Both the position numbers and the translations under genes were made by a program. Shown here in pieces: positions 21,269-28,850 of a stretch of 64,000 nt of DNA. Source of the DNA: Scytonematopsis contorta HA4267-MV1 (lineage in GTDB: Bacteria > Cyanobacteriota > Cyanobacteriia > Cyanobacteriales > Nostocaceae). Below the pieces are notes generated by a model. The model had not been told where the DNA came from, did not search any database, and was given only the letters and a program-made list of their open reading frames with translations. The stretch spans positions 49,028 through 113,027 of the forward strand of contig JAHHIC010000070.1 in the NCBI GenBank assembly GCA_019359035.1. Direction: 5' to 3'. Each line of letters opens with the position of its first letter. Position 1 is the first letter of the stretch.

Positions 21269-22249
21269 ATGCAGAACATTCTCAACAAACTTCAAAAATT
21301 TTCTCTTACTCAAGAAGAGCTAATCAAATTCCATGAGCAAGGATATATAGGTCCGTTTACTTTATACGAACCCGAAGAAATGAACAAATTATGGCGAAAA
21401 GAACGTCGTTATCTACTTGATAGAAGCAAGGCTGTTTATAAAGACGACAAAGCAGTTTCAGGAATAACTAATATTTCTAACTATGACCGCCATCTTGATG
21501 TTTCTTTTTTAGCAGACCATATCTGTCGTCCAGAAATTGTTGATAGAGTCAGCAGTATTTTAGGTCCTAATGTCTTATGCTGGCGCTCTGAGTTTTTCCC
21601 TAAATATCCAGGTGACGAAGGTACAGATTGGCATCAGGCAGACACTTTTGCTAATGCTTCCGGCTCACCTCAGATTGTATGGCCAGAAGCTGAGGATTTT
21701 GGCGGCACAATAACTGTATGGTCAGCTTTTACAGAAGCCACTATAGATAACGGTTGCCTTCAATTTATTCCCGGTACTCATAAAACGATGTACTACGACG
21801 AAAGTAAACGAATGCACTATGACCCAGAGCAAATAAACAAAATAAATGAAGACAAAGAGGTTAAGCGCGGCTTCTTTGGTTATGATTACCGTCAGTTACA
21901 AATTGACCCGGATTGGAAACCGGAGGAATCAAAAAGTGTATCAATGGTAATGCAACCTGGACAATTTATTATTTTTTGGTCAACACTGATGCACGCTTCC
22001 CATCCTCATAGTGGAAAAACAAAAGATATGCGATTAGGCTATGTTGCTCGCTATGTTCCAACATCTGTAAAAATTTATCCCGATACTGAAATTGTGACGG
22101 AATATGGTGGAAGTATTAATCTGGAAAAATACGGTGCAATATTAGTTTCAGGGAAGAATGAATTTACTCATAATCGTATTGCAACCCACACAATGCGAGG
22201 CAAACCTTTCAATAGTGTGCATGAAGCTAAATTCAACGAAATTATGTAG
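21269..22249 (+). CDS. Non-heme Fe(II)/2OG halogenase (SyrB2-like)
   Basis: This 326-residue protein is very close to syringomycin SyrB2 as I recall it. Shared segments are [51 protein letters not shown] and [14 protein letters not shown]. The key diagnostic is HQA at residues 122-124. Hydroxylases of this fold have His-X-Asp/Glu, while halogenases have Ala there, freeing a site for chloride on iron. The distal histidine is His242 ([10 protein letters not shown]) and the likely 2-oxoglutarate arginine is Arg255 in KDMRLG. SyrB2 chlorinates the C4 methyl of L-Thr tethered to SyrB1, and the SyrB1-like gene lies 61 bp upstream. AGGAAAC precedes the ATG. Confidence 0.95.
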   Translation: MQNILNKLQKFSLTQEELIKFHEQGYIGPFTLYEPEEMNKLWRKERRYLLDRSKAVYKDDKAVSGITNISNYDRHLDVSFLADHICRPEIVDRVSSILGPNVLCWRSEFFPKYPGDEGTDWHQADTFANASGSPQIVWPEAEDFGGTITVWSAFTEATIDNGCLQFIPGTHKTMYYDESKRMHYDPEQINKINEDKEVKRGFFGYDYRQLQIDPDWKPEESKSVSMVMQPGQFIIFWSTLMHASHPHSGKTKDMRLGYVARYVPTSVKIYPDTEIVTEYGGSINLEKYGAILVSGKNEFTHNRIATHTMRGKPFNSVHEAKFNEIM

Positions 22250-22268
22250 GTTGGGTTGAGGTACACAA

Positions 22269-22297
22269 GGGCGGGGCTTGCGATGCCCACCCCACAA
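22269..22297 (+). repeat. GC-rich dispersed repeat, copy 1
   Basis: GGGCGGGGCTTGCGATGCCC then ACCCCACAA lies between the halogenase and cupin genes. Almost the same sequence recurs at 24034-24060 after the aminoacyltransferase gene. It is a typical intergenic cyanobacterial repeat and brackets the cupin-aminoacyltransferase pair. Confidence 0.6.
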
Positions 22298-22349
22298 TAC
22301 TGTGTTATTTTAATCCGTACCTTATTTGACTGATAATTGCCATAAATAC

Positions 22350-22721
22350 ATGAAAAGAAATGTTAGCGAAAAAGTAGAATTAGCAGAAAAGTTTAGGTCT
22401 ATCCATAAATATTGGTCTCCCAAAATTGTTGGTGAACTAAATGGACAGTATGTCAAACTAGCAAAATTTAAAGGTGAGTTTGTCTGGCATCAACATGATA
22501 ATGAGGATGAATTATTTCTTGTTATCAAAGGAGTATTAAAAATTAAGTTGGAAGACCGGGAACTTATTTTACGAGAAGGAGATTTTGCTATTATTCCTAG
22601 AGGTGTTCAGCACCTACCAATTGCTGAAGAAGAAGTCCAAGTCCTGATGTTTGAACCAAAATCTACGATAAATACTGGTGAGGTAACAAATGAGCTTACA
22701 ACTGACTGTGAATGGGTCTGA
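22350..22721 (+). CDS. Small metal-binding cupin
   Basis: This single-domain cupin of 123 residues has a likely metal site: two histidines and a glutamate in VWHQHDNEDELF, and a late histidine in GVQHLPIA. The end (FEPKSTINTGEV) resembles a widespread family of uncharacterised mannose-6-phosphate isomerase-like cupins. I chose ATG 22350; an in-frame TTG at 22326 would add eight residues. Its 3' end overlaps the aminoacyltransferase start by 32 bp, so the two are translationally coupled. Its role is unknown. It may act on the chlorinated or hydroxylated residue, or be a neutral passenger. Confidence 0.85.
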   Translation: MKRNVSEKVELAEKFRSIHKYWSPKIVGELNGQYVKLAKFKGEFVWHQHDNEDELFLVIKGVLKIKLEDRELILREGDFAIIPRGVQHLPIAEEEVQVLMFEPKSTINTGEVTNELTTDCEWV

Positions 22722-24006
22722 TTATCCTGTAAATAAAAAAAGTGAATATGTGGATAGCCGAGAAGTTATGATTCCAGAAATTAAACAAGTATTAATAGAC
22801 CTCACAAAGGCTTTACTTTCTGTAAGAACATTAGTAAATGCACTTGAAGATTCTGTACGTGTTTCGACTGTATTGAACGGAAATTTTACCTCAGATTTGA
22901 CTGATTTTAACTTCTTAACTAATAGTTTAGGAATAAAAGATGTGTTAAACAAAATTACTGCACGGCTCGATATACGTCAACTAGAATTTTGTCCTAATAT
23001 TGTGCATAACATGACTACATTTGAACATGTAGTTAGCAATCGCTTGGCTCTGACTCCAGATTATTGGTCTAAATTTCAAGCGTCAATGGAGTTATTATCA
23101 AATTTAGATGAGACAAGTGTGGATGAAATTGTTAATGAAATTGTTGATGAAACCGTTAATAATAGCATTAAATCCTATTTTCAGCACTCAGAAGTTATTT
23201 CTTTCGATAATGCTTTGTTGAGAGCATACGCATCCGGGGTGACTAATGGAAAAGTAGTTATTGTTGTACCACCTTGTGGTATGCCTTTTGAATTATGTGA
23301 GCACTGGCTGCGTTATCTGTCACAGGAGCATTATGTCATTACATGGGAAAGTCGTGGTTTATTTGGAAACGCTGATAATTTCGACGCTCTGAACTATGAC
23401 GTTGTTTCTCAAGCAAAAGATTTGTTTGCTGTAATGAACCACTTTAAAATTGATTGCACTCATGTAATGGGTTTGTGTGGTGGAGCGGCAATTGCACTAA
23501 CAGCAGCATCATTAGAACCAGAGCGAGTATCATCACTTAGTCTATGGCATGGTGACTTTGAACTCGGTAATAATTCCCAAAAAACTAGGTATCAAAAAGA
23601 TTTACAAATACTGATGTCTGTGGCTGGGAGTAATAGAACTCACGCTGCATCATTGCAGAAATTATTTAATCAGCCAATTATCCTGGAAAACATACCTACC
23701 AATTTAGCTCATTTAGTACTTTACCCATATACAACTGGAGAACTCTTTTTCCGTTACGGAAAATTGAATGGGAACATTATGACAGCCGAAATAATACCTA
23801 TTTTGGATAAAGTATTGCAGCCTACATTAGTAGTAACAAGCAAGGATGACACAACAGCTCATCCGGAAGGTTCTTTGTATGTGGCTGACAAACTACCGAA
23901 TGCAACACTGCATACTGAGTTACATGGTAGCCACATTTCCTTGTTTGACGCTGAATCAAATATTACTAAGTTAGCTACAAAGTTTATTTGTGATGAAAGC
24001 TTATAG
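22690..24006 (+). CDS. SyrC/CmaE-like aminoacyltransferase, Cys nucleophile
   Basis: This 438-residue protein has a C-terminal alpha/beta-hydrolase fold (from about 185) and an N-terminal helical extension. The nucleophile elbow reads MGLCGGA with Cys263 instead of Ser. A catalytic-type Asp is near SKDDTTAHPEG and the His is in HGSHISLFD. SyrC and CmaE share this build and use the cysteine to carry an aminoacyl group from a stand-alone A-PCP to another carrier protein. Here it would move the chlorinated Thr from the SyrB1-like PCP to the PCP of the terminal NRPS that lost its A domain. The start follows a GGTGAGG site and overlaps the cupin gene. A proofreading thioesterase is less likely because of the cysteine and the context. 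Confidence 0.85.
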   Translation: MSLQLTVNGSDYPVNKKSEYVDSREVMIPEIKQVLIDLTKALLSVRTLVNALEDSVRVSTVLNGNFTSDLTDFNFLTNSLGIKDVLNKITARLDIRQLEFCPNIVHNMTTFEHVVSNRLALTPDYWSKFQASMELLSNLDETSVDEIVNEIVDETVNNSIKSYFQHSEVISFDNALLRAYASGVTNGKVVIVVPPCGMPFELCEHWLRYLSQEHYVITWESRGLFGNADNFDALNYDVVSQAKDLFAVMNHFKIDCTHVMGLCGGAAIALTAASLEPERVSSLSLWHGDFELGNNSQKTRYQKDLQILMSVAGSNRTHAASLQKLFNQPIILENIPTNLAHLVLYPYTTGELFFRYGKLNGNIMTAEIIPILDKVLQPTLVVTSKDDTTAHPEGSLYVADKLPNATLHTELHGSHISLFDAESNITKLATKFICDESL

Positions 24007-24033
24007 AAGGTATGCGGAGGTTATGCAAGGTAA

Positions 24034-24060
24034 GGGCGGGCAAGGATGCCCACCCCACAA
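24034..24060 (+). repeat. GC-rich dispersed repeat, copy 2
   Basis: GGGCGGGCAAGGATGCCC then ACCCCACAA matches the copy at 22269-22297 with a short internal difference. It lies between the aminoacyltransferase stop and the MFS gene. Confidence 0.6.
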
Positions 24061-24092
24061 GATAGAAAGATTTGGTTAATGAGGAGTATTAA

Positions 24093-25409
24093 ATGACCAA
24101 ACATCCAAAAAATACAGGAATGCAAATTTTTACCTTTATCTGGATTGGACAGATAATTTCTCTAATTGGCTCTCAGTTAAGTAACTTTGCTTTGGGTGTA
24201 TGGGTATACCAGAAAACTGGTTCAGTAACACAGTTCAGCCTCATTTCCTTGTTTACAAGCTTACCAATAGTTCTAATTTCCCCTGTGGCAGGTACGTTAA
24301 TTGACCAATTTCCACGCCGTTGGGTAATGGTATTTAGTGATTTAGGAGCAGGTATTACTACGGGTATAATTGCGTTTTTGTTAGCCAATGGCGATTTAAC
24401 ATTTTGGCACATATGTATTTGTGTTGGTATCAGTTCCTGTTTTAGCGCGATTCAATGGCCTGCTTATACCAGTGCTAGTAGCCTCCTTGTACAGCAGGAA
24501 GACCTTGCTCGCGCTAATGGTATGTTGCAGATAGGAGAAGCTATAGGTTCATTGGTCGCGCCAATGCTAGGAGGTTTGCTGTTACTGTTTTTTGACATTA
24601 ATGGCATTATCTTTATTGATTTTGCCTCCTTTATTTTTGCCTTCAGTATTCTTTTACTAGTTCCATTTCCAAAGCAGTACATTGACCGACATCGTGCCGA
24701 AAAAACTCCTTGGTTCAAGGAAGCATCCTACGGCTTAGTATATTTATTCAAAAGAAGAGGACTGTTTGCACTGTTATTGTTCTTCGCCATTAACAATTTC
24801 CTCGTCGCGATTGTGCAGATACTAATTACACCTTTAGTATTATCGTTTGGCTCAGCTACAGACTTAGGCACAATTTTGACTCTGGGCGGTGTGGGAATGC
24901 TAACAAGCAGCGTTATCATCAGTACAATGAAAACACGCTTACATTTAATCTTAAGTATATTTACTTTTAAGCTTTTGGGTGGAATTAGCATTATTTGTGT
25001 CGGTTTTTATAAGCACATTCCCTTGTTAGCATTAACAGCCTTCCTTTTTTTCTTTGGTCTACCAATTATCAACAGTTCAAGCCAAATTATTTTTCAAAAG
25101 AAAATACCTTGTAATGTTCAAGGTAGGGTGTTTGCAACAATAGGAGCAATCTCCAACGGGTCACAGCCTTTTGCTTACACATTTGCAGGACCGCTAGCAG
25201 ATAAAATTTTTGAGCCACTGATGACTCTTAACGGGCTTTTAGCAGAAAGTATTGGCAAAATTATTGGCGTTGGTCAAGGACGTGGTATTGCTTTAATGTT
25301 TATTGTGATAGGAATACTAACTATATTAGTGACAATTATTGCCTACCAGTATAAACCATTAAGACTATTAGAAAAGCGACTACCTGATGCTTTGGTTCAA
25401 GATAATTAA
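24093..25409 (+). CDS. MFS transporter, probable product exporter
   Basis: This 438-residue protein has about twelve hydrophobic segments and the signature GTLIDQFPRRWVM between TM2 and TM3, matching the MFS loop motif. The N-terminal IWIGQIISLIGSQLSNFALGVWVYQKTG matches the drug-efflux MFS branch often found at the end of cyanobacterial peptide clusters. It is 87 bp downstream of the SyrC-like gene, in the same direction, with a strong GAGGAG site. It probably exports the lipopeptide or confers self-protection. The exact substrate cannot be read from sequence. Confidence 0.9.
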   Translation: MTKHPKNTGMQIFTFIWIGQIISLIGSQLSNFALGVWVYQKTGSVTQFSLISLFTSLPIVLISPVAGTLIDQFPRRWVMVFSDLGAGITTGIIAFLLANGDLTFWHICICVGISSCFSAIQWPAYTSASSLLVQQEDLARANGMLQIGEAIGSLVAPMLGGLLLLFFDINGIIFIDFASFIFAFSILLLVPFPKQYIDRHRAEKTPWFKEASYGLVYLFKRRGLFALLLFFAINNFLVAIVQILITPLVLSFGSATDLGTILTLGGVGMLTSSVIISTMKTRLHLILSIFTFKLLGGISIICVGFYKHIPLLALTAFLFFFGLPIINSSSQIIFQKKIPCNVQGRVFATIGAISNGSQPFAYTFAGPLADKIFEPLMTLNGLLAESIGKIIGVGQGRGIALMFIVIGILTILVTIIAYQYKPLRLLEKRLPDALVQDN

Positions 25410-25499
25410 TAAGCTATTTATATTTTTATTTTTAAGTTGTTCGCAGTATAAGAAATAATTGCAAATTTAATTTACGACTTACAAACATCAATATCTAGT

Positions 25500-25560
25500 A
25501 TCATGTCCGGTAGTATGACCATAATAAAATACTATTAAATTCTTTGTGTCTTTGCGTGAG
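25500..25560 (+). repeat. Dispersed repeat, copy 2 (right of MFS gene)
   Basis: TATCATGTCCGGTAG, ATAATAAAATACT and AATTCTTTGTGTCTT match, with differences, the copy at 449-520. It lies in the 218-bp gap between the MFS gene and the devB-like gene. Confidence 0.5.
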
Positions 25561-25627
25561 TTTTATTACAGGTGTGTAAGCGGACACGATATAAAATCTA
25601 ACTCATAGTCAATAAGGTTAAATTCAA

Positions 25628-26845
25628 ATGGACATTTTTCGCAAAACAATAAACCTTAACACGAAACCCAAAAAATGGACAACAGTTGTAATGATTTCTG
25701 TGGGATTAGCAACTATTGGTGTACCAGCCTATATTTTTGCTACTAGCTTGTTAGAACAACAATTTACGAAGCAAAGCAAAGTTCAACCAGTTGTAGTTCA
25801 AAAACCTGTAAACCAAACGGTAGCAGCTTTAGGACGTATTCAAACAAAAAATAAAATTATTAACTTATCTGGACCATCAGTTTTACAAACTGCGAGGTTA
25901 GACCAGGTTTTAGTCAAAGAAGGTGACCGCATAAATCGCGGACAAGTCATTGCTGTTCTTGATACTGTTAATCAACTACAAACAAGTTTAATCAAAGCTC
26001 AAATGGGTGTCAAAACATCTCAGGCACAACTTGCTCAAGCCAAAGCAGGAACAACAAAACAAGGAGAAATTGCCGCTGTACAAGCACAAATTACAAATTT
26101 AGAAGCTCAATTTCAAGGAGATATAAGTATTAAAAAATCTAAAATTGCTGGTTTGTCAGCGCAATTGAAAAATGCTCAGTCCGAGTATGCACGCTATCAG
26201 TCGTTGTACAGCCAAGGTGCTATCGCAGCGATTACAAAAGATAATAAGTTCTTAGCCGTAGAAACTTTTCAAGCGCAACTTAAAGAAGCTAAAAGTGCTC
26301 TTAACCAGACTTTATCATCATTTCCCAATCAAATTAAAGAAGCTAAAGCTAACTTGAAAAAGTTAAAAGAAGTTCGTCCTGTAGATGTGGAGGTTGCTCA
26401 AAGTCAATTGGAAAAAGAAAAGGTAGCTGTTCTGGAAGCAAAAGCAAATTTAGCTCTAGCTTATATAAGAGCACCAATAGATGGAAAAATATTAAAAGTT
26501 AATTCTTATCCCGGAGAAACTATTAGCGAAAAGGGAATAATTGAGCTAGCTCAAACCCAGCAGATGTATGTTGTTACAGAAATTTATGAAACCGATATCA
26601 GTAAAATTAAAGTAGGTCAAACTGCTTCGATATCGAGTATGGCACTACCTAAAAAAATGACGGGAACCGTTGAAAAAATAGGTGTACAAATAGGTAAGCG
26701 AAATGTTGTAAGTAATGACCCAACGCTCAATACTGATGCAAGAGTTGCAGAAGTTAAAATCCGCTTAAATTCTGAAGATGTTGACGAAGCTGCAAATTTT
26801 ATTAATTTACAAGTTGATGTTCAAGTTAAGACCGATAATATTTAA
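25628..26845 (+). CDS. DevB-type membrane fusion protein
   Basis: This 405-residue periplasmic adaptor is anchored by one N-terminal membrane segment (about 18-38: TVVMISVGLATIGVPAYIFA). A biotinyl-lipoyl-like half (DQVLVKEGDRINRGQVIAVLD), a long coiled-coil hairpin (about 115-265) and a second lipoyl/beta-barrel half (AYIRAPIDGKILKV) follow. This is the HlyD/DevB plan used with DevC and DevA and a TolC-like channel for ATP-driven export; the model system secretes heterocyst glycolipids. The next two genes are DevC and DevA types. Being next to the NRPS cluster, it may export its product or an unrelated lipid. Confidence 0.9.
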   Translation: MDIFRKTINLNTKPKKWTTVVMISVGLATIGVPAYIFATSLLEQQFTKQSKVQPVVVQKPVNQTVAALGRIQTKNKIINLSGPSVLQTARLDQVLVKEGDRINRGQVIAVLDTVNQLQTSLIKAQMGVKTSQAQLAQAKAGTTKQGEIAAVQAQITNLEAQFQGDISIKKSKIAGLSAQLKNAQSEYARYQSLYSQGAIAAITKDNKFLAVETFQAQLKEAKSALNQTLSSFPNQIKEAKANLKKLKEVRPVDVEVAQSQLEKEKVAVLEAKANLALAYIRAPIDGKILKVNSYPGETISEKGIIELAQTQQMYVVTEIYETDISKIKVGQTASISSMALPKKMTGTVEKIGVQIGKRNVVSNDPTLNTDARVAEVKIRLNSEDVDEAANFINLQVDVQVKTDNI

Positions 26846-26863
26846 ATAAAATAAGAGTAAATT

Positions 26864-28021
26864 ATGAGCGCTAAAACACCGATTGCTTGGTTACAATTAA
26901 TTTATCGTAAAGTTCGCTTATTAGTTTCTATTACTGGAGTTACTTTTGCGGTAATGCTAATGTTTATTCAATTAGGTTTTCGCGATGGACTTTTTGAAGA
27001 TACTGTCACATTTCACAAAAAACTAGATGCGGATTTAGTTCTGCTACATCGCGATACTACACGTTTTTTTGATATGAAAGTATTCCCACGACGCTATTTG
27101 TATAACATTTCAGCAATAGATGGAATTGCATCGGTTAATCCTTTATATTTTTCACTGACAGATTTTAAAAATCCTGAAACCTTTGTTAAGAGACAAATTG
27201 CTATTGCTGGTTTTACGCCTGATAAACCTGTTTTTAATATACCAGAAGTAAACCAACAAATGGAAGTATTAAAACTAGCTAATACCGTATTATTTGATAG
27301 GCTTTCTCGACTTGAATTTGGTTCAATTACTGCCAATTTGGAAAAGCATAAAGAAGTAATAACAGAAATCTCTAATCGTCTTATTAAAGTAAGAGGCTTA
27401 TTTTCTCTTGGAGGGGGAGTAATTACAGTTGATGGTGCCCTCGTCACCAGTGATTTAAACTTTTCTGATATCTTAAATCACCCATTAGAAAAAGTTCATA
27501 TGGGAGTTGTTAAACTTCAACCGGGTGTTTCTTCTCAAAATTTTATCAAAAAAATTTCCAAACAGCTACCTCAAGATGTAAAATTAATTAGCTTAGAAGA
27601 TTTTATTAAACTAGAGAAAGACTCTTTAGCTGACTCCTCACCCATTGGTTTTATCTTTAACATAGGTACAGTTATTGGTTTTATATTTGGTAGTATTATT
27701 GTTTATCAAATTCTGTACACACAAATTTCTGACAGCTTATTTATTTATGCCACATTTAAAGCAATAGGATATGCAAATTCGTATTTGGTAAAAATTGTTT
27801 TACAACAAGCATTTTTAATGTCTTTTATTGGATATATACCTGGATGTGCTTTTTGTATATATTTATATAGTTTTGTGAAAGAAGCTACTCGTTTGCCAAT
27901 AAGTATGACTATCACTAGGAGTATAACAGTAATGCTACTAACAATAATTATGTGTTCTATAGCTGGAATGTTAGCGATGAGTAAACTTCGTTCTGCTGAC
28001 CCTGCTGAACTGTTTGGTTAA
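26864..28021 (+). CDS. DevC-type ABC transporter permease
   Basis: This 385-residue permease has one N-terminal TM segment (LLVSITGVTFAVMLMFIQLGF), a large periplasmic domain of about 220 residues and three C-terminal TM segments. That is the MacB/FtsX-type topology of DevC exporters. Upstream GLFEDTVTFHKKLDADLVLL and the C-terminal AMSKLRSADPAELFG are characteristic of DevC proteins. It is 18 bp after the devB-like gene. Confidence 0.9.
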   Translation: MSAKTPIAWLQLIYRKVRLLVSITGVTFAVMLMFIQLGFRDGLFEDTVTFHKKLDADLVLLHRDTTRFFDMKVFPRRYLYNISAIDGIASVNPLYFSLTDFKNPETFVKRQIAIAGFTPDKPVFNIPEVNQQMEVLKLANTVLFDRLSRLEFGSITANLEKHKEVITEISNRLIKVRGLFSLGGGVITVDGALVTSDLNFSDILNHPLEKVHMGVVKLQPGVSSQNFIKKISKQLPQDVKLISLEDFIKLEKDSLADSSPIGFIFNIGTVIGFIFGSIIVYQILYTQISDSLFIYATFKAIGYANSYLVKIVLQQAFLMSFIGYIPGCAFCIYLYSFVKEATRLPISMTITRSITVMLLTIIMCSIAGMLAMSKLRSADPAELFG

Positions 28022-28090
28022 AAAGACGCAAATACAACCTTTGTTAGGTATGCATCACAAGTTCATTACACTAAGTAATAATTAATAATT

Positions 28091-28786
28091 ATGTCACAAT
28101 CTCCCATCATCTCTATTCAATACCTCAACCACTACTTTGGTAAAGGTTCATTAAAAAAACAGGTTTTATTTGATATTAATTTATCTATTAATTCAGGTGA
28201 AATCGTAATCCTAACTGGACCTTCTGGTTCAGGAAAAACAACTTTATTAAGTCTAATTGCTGGTTTACGTACTATACAAGAAGGCTGCGTCAAAGTGTTA
28301 GGAATGGAAATATACCGAGCTAATGAGCAAAAACTATTACAACTACGTCGCAAAATTGGATATGTTTTCCAAAAGCATAATTTAGTACCTTTCTTAACCG
28401 CTAGTCAAAATGTACAAATGACTATGGAATTAACTCAAAACTTGTCTCGTAAAGAAATGTGTGTTCGAGCAGAAGCAATGCTAGAATCAGTCGGTTTAGG
28501 TCATCGTATTAATTATTATCCTGAGCAACTTTCCGAAGGACAAAAACAACGTGTAGCATTTGCACGAGCATTAGTTACTAAACCTCAGTTAATTCTTGCT
28601 GATGAACCAACAGCATCGCTAGATAAAGCAAGTACTCACACTGTAGTCGAAACCTTAAAAGACCTTACTAAGAATCATGCTTGTTCTGTTCTCTTAATTA
28701 CTCATGACAATCGCGTGCTTGATGTCGCTGACCGCATTATTCATATGGAGGATGGTAACTTAAAGAATGTGATACAAGCTTTCTAA
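28091..28786 (+). CDS. DevA-type ABC transporter ATPase
   Basis: This 231-residue ATPase has a complete nucleotide-binding domain: Walker A GPSGSGKT, Q-loop GYVFQKHNL, signature LSEGQKQR (usual LSGGQ form altered at the third position), Walker B LILADEPTASLD and a switch His in ITHD. It is the energising subunit for the preceding DevB and DevC homologues. A MacB/LolD-like subfamily assignment fits the length and motifs. Confidence 0.92.
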   Translation: MSQSPIISIQYLNHYFGKGSLKKQVLFDINLSINSGEIVILTGPSGSGKTTLLSLIAGLRTIQEGCVKVLGMEIYRANEQKLLQLRRKIGYVFQKHNLVPFLTASQNVQMTMELTQNLSRKEMCVRAEAMLESVGLGHRINYYPEQLSEGQKQRVAFARALVTKPQLILADEPTASLDKASTHTVVETLKDLTKNHACSVLLITHDNRVLDVADRIIHMEDGNLKNVIQAF

Positions 28787-28850
28787 TATCACTAGAGAAA
28801 ACTAAAATGAGGACATGTATTTAAATTAATTTTATTTTTTTTGCAAAAAA

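Noticed and set aside
21269..22249. Fe/2OG enzyme as a hydroxylase (phytanoyl-CoA dioxygenase type)
   Set aside because: The metal ligand position is Ala in HQA and the whole sequence follows SyrB2, so halogenase is favoured.
22690..24006. Alpha/beta hydrolase as a type II editing thioesterase
   Set aside because: The nucleophile is Cys in GLCGG, the protein is much longer than type II thioesterases, and the context matches SyrC/CmaE.
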